Shown in pieces: positions 11,973-14,778 of a stretch of 14,778 nt of DNA. Each line of letters opens with the position of its first letter. Position 1 is the first letter of the stretch. Made by a program: the position numbers and the translations under genes. The notes beneath the pieces are model-generated. The model was not told the origin of the DNA. It searched no databases and was given only the letters and a program-made list of their open reading frames with translations. This DNA is from an uncultured Collinsella sp. Lineage in GTDB: Bacteria > Actinomycetota > Coriobacteriia > Coriobacteriales > Coriobacteriaceae. The stretch is from NCBI GenBank assembly GCA_959596505.1, contig CAUFWM010000035.1, positions 1-14,778 on the forward strand, read 5' to 3'.

Positions 11973-14549
11973 TTACTTGACCACCAGGTTGACCAGCTTG
12001 CCGGGCACGCAGATGGCCTTGACGACCGTCTTGCCCTCGAGCCACTTGGCGACGGCGGCCTCGGCGGCAGCCTGCATATCCTCATTGGAGGCATCGCGGG
12101 GCACGTCGATGCGGCCGCGGACCTTGCCGAGCACCTGGACGACGATCTGCACCGTGTCCTCGATGGACTCGGCCAGGTCGAACTCGGGCCAGGCGGCGGT
12201 GTAGGCGTTGCCCTCGCAGCCGAGCGCCTCGTGCCACAGTTCGTCGGCCCAGAACGGGCAGATGGGCGCCAGGACGCTCACGATGTCCTTGGCCACGCCG
12301 TAGCACAGGGCCTTGTCGCGGTCGGCACCCTCGGTGGCGTTGAGGTAGGCACTCGCCGCGTTGACGAGCTCCATGACGGCCGAGATCGCGGTGTTGAACT
12401 GGCCGCGATCGAAGTCCTCGGTGCACTTGGCGATGGTGCGGTGACGCTCGCGGTAGAGCTTCATCGCGGTCTCGTCGAGCACGGACTTGTCGAAGGCCAC
12501 GCTGGCGTCACCCGACTGGACGAGCTGCCACACGATACGCCAGGCGCGCTTGATAAAGCGGTTGGCGCCCTCGACGGCCTTGGGATCCCAGTCGAAGTCC
12601 TTCTCGGGCGGGGCGATAAACAGGATCGCCAGACGCATGGTGTCGGCGCCGTAGGGCTCGATAACCGAGCTCGGGGGCACCACATTGCCCTTGGACTTGG
12701 ACATGGTGTCGCCGTTCTCGTCCTTGACCATGCCCTGGCACAGCAGGTTGGTGAAGGGTTCGTCCACACTCAGCAGGCCCAGGTCGCGCAGCGCCTTGGT
12801 AAAGAAGCGGCTGTAGAGCAGGTGCAGAATGGCGTGCTCGATGCCACCGATGTAGTTATCGACGGGCATCCAACGGTCGGCCGCCTCGCGGGAGAAGGGC
12901 AGCTCGGTGTTGTGCGGATCGGTGTAGCGCAGGTAATACCAGCTGGAGCAGGTGAAGGTGTCCATGGTATCGGTCTCGCGCTTGGCCGGGCGGCCGCAGA
13001 CCGGGCAGGTGGTCTCGTAAAAGTCCTTGCACTCGGCGAGGGTCTCGCCGGCGCCCAGGTCAAGGTTCTCGGGCAGCGTCACCGGCAGCTGATCCTCGGG
13101 CACGGGCACAATGCCGCAGTGCTCGCAGTGGATGGCCGGGATGGGGTTGCCCCAATAGCGCTGACGGCTGATGAGCCAGTCGCGCAGGCGGAACTCGACC
13201 TTGCGACGGCCGCAGCCCATAGCCTCGAGGTCGGCCACGATGGCAGCCTCGCCCTCGGAGTGCTTACCGCCGCGCATGCCGGTGTACTTGCCGGACTGGA
13301 CGAGCGTGCCCTCGGCGGCGTGGGCGCAGTCCCAGTCGACGGTCTCGGCATGGAAGGTATCGATGGTCTCGCCGCTGGCCTCGACGGCAGCGCGATCGTC
13401 ATCGTCCAGGATGATCGGCACGATCGGCAGGTCGTACTTGCGGGCAAACTCAAAGTCGCGCTGGTCGCCGCAGGGAACGGCCATGACAGCGCCGGTGCCG
13501 TAGTCGGCAACGACATAATCGGCAACCCACACGGGAACTTTCTCGCCGTTGACGGGGTTCACCACGTAGCGACCGGTAAAGGCACCGTGCTTCTCGAGGG
13601 TACCCTGGGCACGCTCGACGGCAGAGATATGCTTGGAGTCCTCGACGATCTTGGTGACGGCCTCCTCGTACTCCGTGCCCTCGACGAGCTCGTGCAGACG
13701 AGCGTACTCGGGAGCAAGGACAAAGAAGGAAACGCCAAAGAGGGTATCGGCACGCGTGGTGAAGACGGTGATCTTGCCCTCGTCGCCCTCGATGGGCTCG
13801 CCATCCTGGTCGCACAGGGTAAAGTCGACCTCGGCGCCCTCAGAGCGACCGATCCAGTTGGCCTGCATCTGCTTGACGCGCTCCGGCCAGCCGGGGAGCT
13901 TCTCCAGGTCGTCGAGCAGCTCCTGGGAGTAATCGGTAATCTTGTAGTACCACTGCTCGAGGTCACGCTTCTCGGGCTCGGTGCCGCAGCGCCAGCACTT
14001 GCCCTCGGTCACCTGCTCGTTGGCCAGAACGGTCTTGCAGGTGGGGCACCAGTTAACCGGGTTTTTCTTGCGGTAGACCAGGCCCTTTTCCCACATCTTC
14101 TCAAAGATCCACTGACCCCAGCGATAGTAGTCGGGGCTGCAGGTCTTAACGGTGCGATCCAGGTCGTAGGAGAAGCCCATGCGCTTCATCGTGGCGAGCG
14201 CCTGGTCCATGTTCTTATACGTCCAGGCGGCAGCCTGCGTGTTGTGCTTGATGGCGGCGTTCTCGGCGGGCAGGCCAAAGGCGTCAAAGCCGATGGGGTG
14301 CAGCACGTCAAAGCCGCGCATGCGGGCCTGACGGGCCATGGCATCGCCGATGGTATAGTTGCGCGCGTGGCCCATGTGCAGGTCGCCCGACGGATACGGG
14401 AACATCTCGAGGACGTACTTCTTGGGCTTGCTGTCGTCGGTGTCGACGGCAAAGAGGTTGGAGTCCTCCCAGGCCTTCATCCACTTGGACTCAATGGCCT
14501 GCGCGTCGTAGGCAGGGATCTCATCCTTATGATCTGTGCAATCGCACAT
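11973..14549 (-). CDS. leuS: Leucyl-tRNA synthetase
   Basis: Charges tRNA-Leu with leucine and hydrolyses mischarged products. The 858 residues show a class I Rossmann domain with the HIGH-type motif HMGH (58-61), a zinc-ribbon-like CPTC...CWRC (168-188), the CP1 editing domain with TTRADTLFG (264-272) and GTGAVMAVPCGDQRDFEFA (351-369; D362 corresponds to the conserved editing Asp), a second Cys-pair region (CEHC 475-478, CPVC 515-518), SSWYYLRYTDP (535-545), and MSKSKGN (616-622) as the KMSKS loop, whose first Lys is Thr (T615). The anticodon-binding and C-terminal domains follow. Length is normal for bacterial LeuRS. AAGGAG lies 5 bases before the ATG. The protein begins with an unusual MCDCTDH. 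Its roughly 150-nt leader holds a large stem-loop. Probably monocistronic. Confidence 0.97.
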   Translation of the reverse strand: MCDCTDHKDEIPAYDAQAIESKWMKAWEDSNLFAVDTDDSKPKKYVLEMFPYPSGDLHMGHARNYTIGDAMARQARMRGFDVLHPIGFDAFGLPAENAAIKHNTQAAAWTYKNMDQALATMKRMGFSYDLDRTVKTCSPDYYRWGQWIFEKMWEKGLVYRKKNPVNWCPTCKTVLANEQVTEGKCWRCGTEPEKRDLEQWYYKITDYSQELLDDLEKLPGWPERVKQMQANWIGRSEGAEVDFTLCDQDGEPIEGDEGKITVFTTRADTLFGVSFFVLAPEYARLHELVEGTEYEEAVTKIVEDSKHISAVERAQGTLEKHGAFTGRYVVNPVNGEKVPVWVADYVVADYGTGAVMAVPCGDQRDFEFARKYDLPIVPIILDDDDRAAVEASGETIDTFHAETVDWDCAHAAEGTLVQSGKYTGMRGGKHSEGEAAIVADLEAMGCGRRKVEFRLRDWLISRQRYWGNPIPAIHCEHCGIVPVPEDQLPVTLPENLDLGAGETLAECKDFYETTCPVCGRPAKRETDTMDTFTCSSWYYLRYTDPHNTELPFSREAADRWMPVDNYIGGIEHAILHLLYSRFFTKALRDLGLLSVDEPFTNLLCQGMVKDENGDTMSKSKGNVVPPSSVIEPYGADTMRLAILFIAPPEKDFDWDPKAVEGANRFIKRAWRIVWQLVQSGDASVAFDKSVLDETAMKLYRERHRTIAKCTEDFDRGQFNTAISAVMELVNAASAYLNATEGADRDKALCYGVAKDIVSVLAPICPFWADELWHEALGCEGNAYTAAWPEFDLAESIEDTVQIVVQVLGKVRGRIDVPRDASNEDMQAAAEAAVAKWLEGKTVVKAICVPGKLVNLVVK

Positions 14550-14581
14550 ATCAGCTCCTTTAATCTTTAATGGGGTCGGTC

Positions 14582-14682
14582 GGCTTAGCTTTACTCGCTA
14601 CTGCGGACAGTCCTGCGCAAGACGGACAGCACATTAAGTGCTGTCCTTTGCGTGCGGAACTTGTATCGAGCAAAGCCTAGCC
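14582..14682 (-). promoter_or_regulatory. Large structured leader RNA upstream of leuS
   Basis: The stretch is nearly mirror-symmetric around 14633-14637. The outer helix pairs 14667-14682 (GGCUAGGCUUUGCUCG on the transcript) with 14582-14597 (CGAGUAAAGCUAAGCC): 13 Watson-Crick pairs, 2 G-U pairs and 1 A-A mismatch. The inner part has CGCAA/UUGCG and a perfect 9-bp helix GGACAGCAC/GUGCUGUCC with loop UUAAU. Between them ACA and GUCC segments can pair imperfectly. Both outer-helix G-U pairs would be C-A mismatches on the opposite strand, which argues for function as leuS-sense RNA. No T-box AGGGUGGNACCGCG-like sequence and no terminator U-run follow, so the mechanism is unknown. Confidence 0.55.
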
Positions 14683-14708
14683 GCCCGGCCCTAGGGTTAA
14701 CTTGGTTG

Positions 14709-14717
14709 ATAATAACA
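14709..14717 (-). promoter_or_regulatory. Candidate extended -10 promoter of leuS
   Basis: TGTTATTAT on the minus strand: a TGn extension and TATTAT (5 of 6 matches to TATAAT). There is no recognisable -35 at 17 bases (GGCATC, inside the terminator hairpin). The start would be near 14702, about 20 bases before the leader stem-loop, giving a leader of about 150 nt. It overlaps the U-rich tail of the terminator at 14726-14760, so part of the T-richness may belong to that. Confidence 0.45.
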
Positions 14718-14725
14718 AATACAAC

Positions 14726-14760
14726 AAGCGAGATGCCTGCGACTTGCGGGCATCTCGCTT
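14726..14760. terminator. Strong terminator-type hairpin at the right edge
   Basis: AAGCGAGATGCC (14726-14737) pairs perfectly with GGCATCTCGCTT (14749-14760). Inner TGC/GCG pairs extend it to 15 bp with loop GACTT on the plus strand, with one inner wobble that becomes an A-C mismatch on the minus strand. Minus-strand RNA continues UUGUUGUAUUUGUUAUU, plus-strand RNA UUUAUCU. It most likely ends a gene lying to the right of the window, transcribed towards leuS, and isolates leuS from it. Direction is not certain. Confidence 0.75.
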
Positions 14761-14778
14761 TATCTAAATAACGTGGTT

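Noticed and set aside
11949..14570. 873-codon open frame antisense to leuS
   Set aside because: Codon-aligned mirror of a clear leucyl-tRNA synthetase, Gly/Val/Asp-rich with no domain.
14550..14725. T-box riboswitch upstream of leuS
   Set aside because: No AGGGUGGNACCGCG-like T-box sequence and no terminator/antiterminator pair before the ribosome binding site.

Overview
This 14.8 kb, GC-rich window looks like chromosomal core genome from an actinobacterium. The best guess is class Coriobacteriia, Collinsella-like. This rests on GC-biased codon use, the rimP-nusA-infB-rbfA-nrnA-truB-ribF order, a sigma factor with an acidic then basic N-terminal extension, and a small Cys-lipoprotein. No marker gene proves the genus, so the assignment is an inference. 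I see no phage, transposase, CRISPR, tRNA or rRNA gene, and no obviously new multi-gene system.

From about 11.0 kb down to base 1, nine genes run on the minus strand with short gaps or overlaps: rimP, nusA, infB, rbfA, nrnA, truB, ribF, dnaG and rpoD (cut by the left edge). This joins two operons that are separate in E. coli: the nusA-infB translation/transcription operon and the dnaG-rpoD part of the macromolecular synthesis operon. ribF and dnaG overlap by 8 bases, so they belong to one transcript. The products cover 30S maturation (RimP, RbfA), translation initiation (IF2), tRNA modification (TruB), transcription (NusA, sigma-A), flavin cofactors (RibF), nano-RNA/nucleotide turnover (NrnA) and replication priming (DnaG). 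I find no ylxR gene between nusA and infB. NusA instead ends in a Cys/His tail that looks like a small metal-binding knuckle.

Upstream of rimP (10926-11295) is the most regulatory-looking stretch. It has an extended -10 promoter, a 9-bp inverted repeat straddling the -35 box, and an intrinsic-terminator hairpin lying in the leader just before the rimP ribosome binding site. That layout suggests attenuation of the whole superoperon, possibly by NusA.

A lone plus-strand lipoprotein gene (11296-11868) is followed by a REP-like imperfect palindrome and a terminator shared with the convergent leuS (11973-14549, minus). leuS has a leader of about 150 nt containing a roughly 100-nt, nearly symmetric stem-loop. 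The deviations in its outer helix become G-U pairs on the leuS-sense strand, which suggests a structured cis-acting RNA. It does not match the T-box signature. A 12-15 bp terminator hairpin lies at the right edge.
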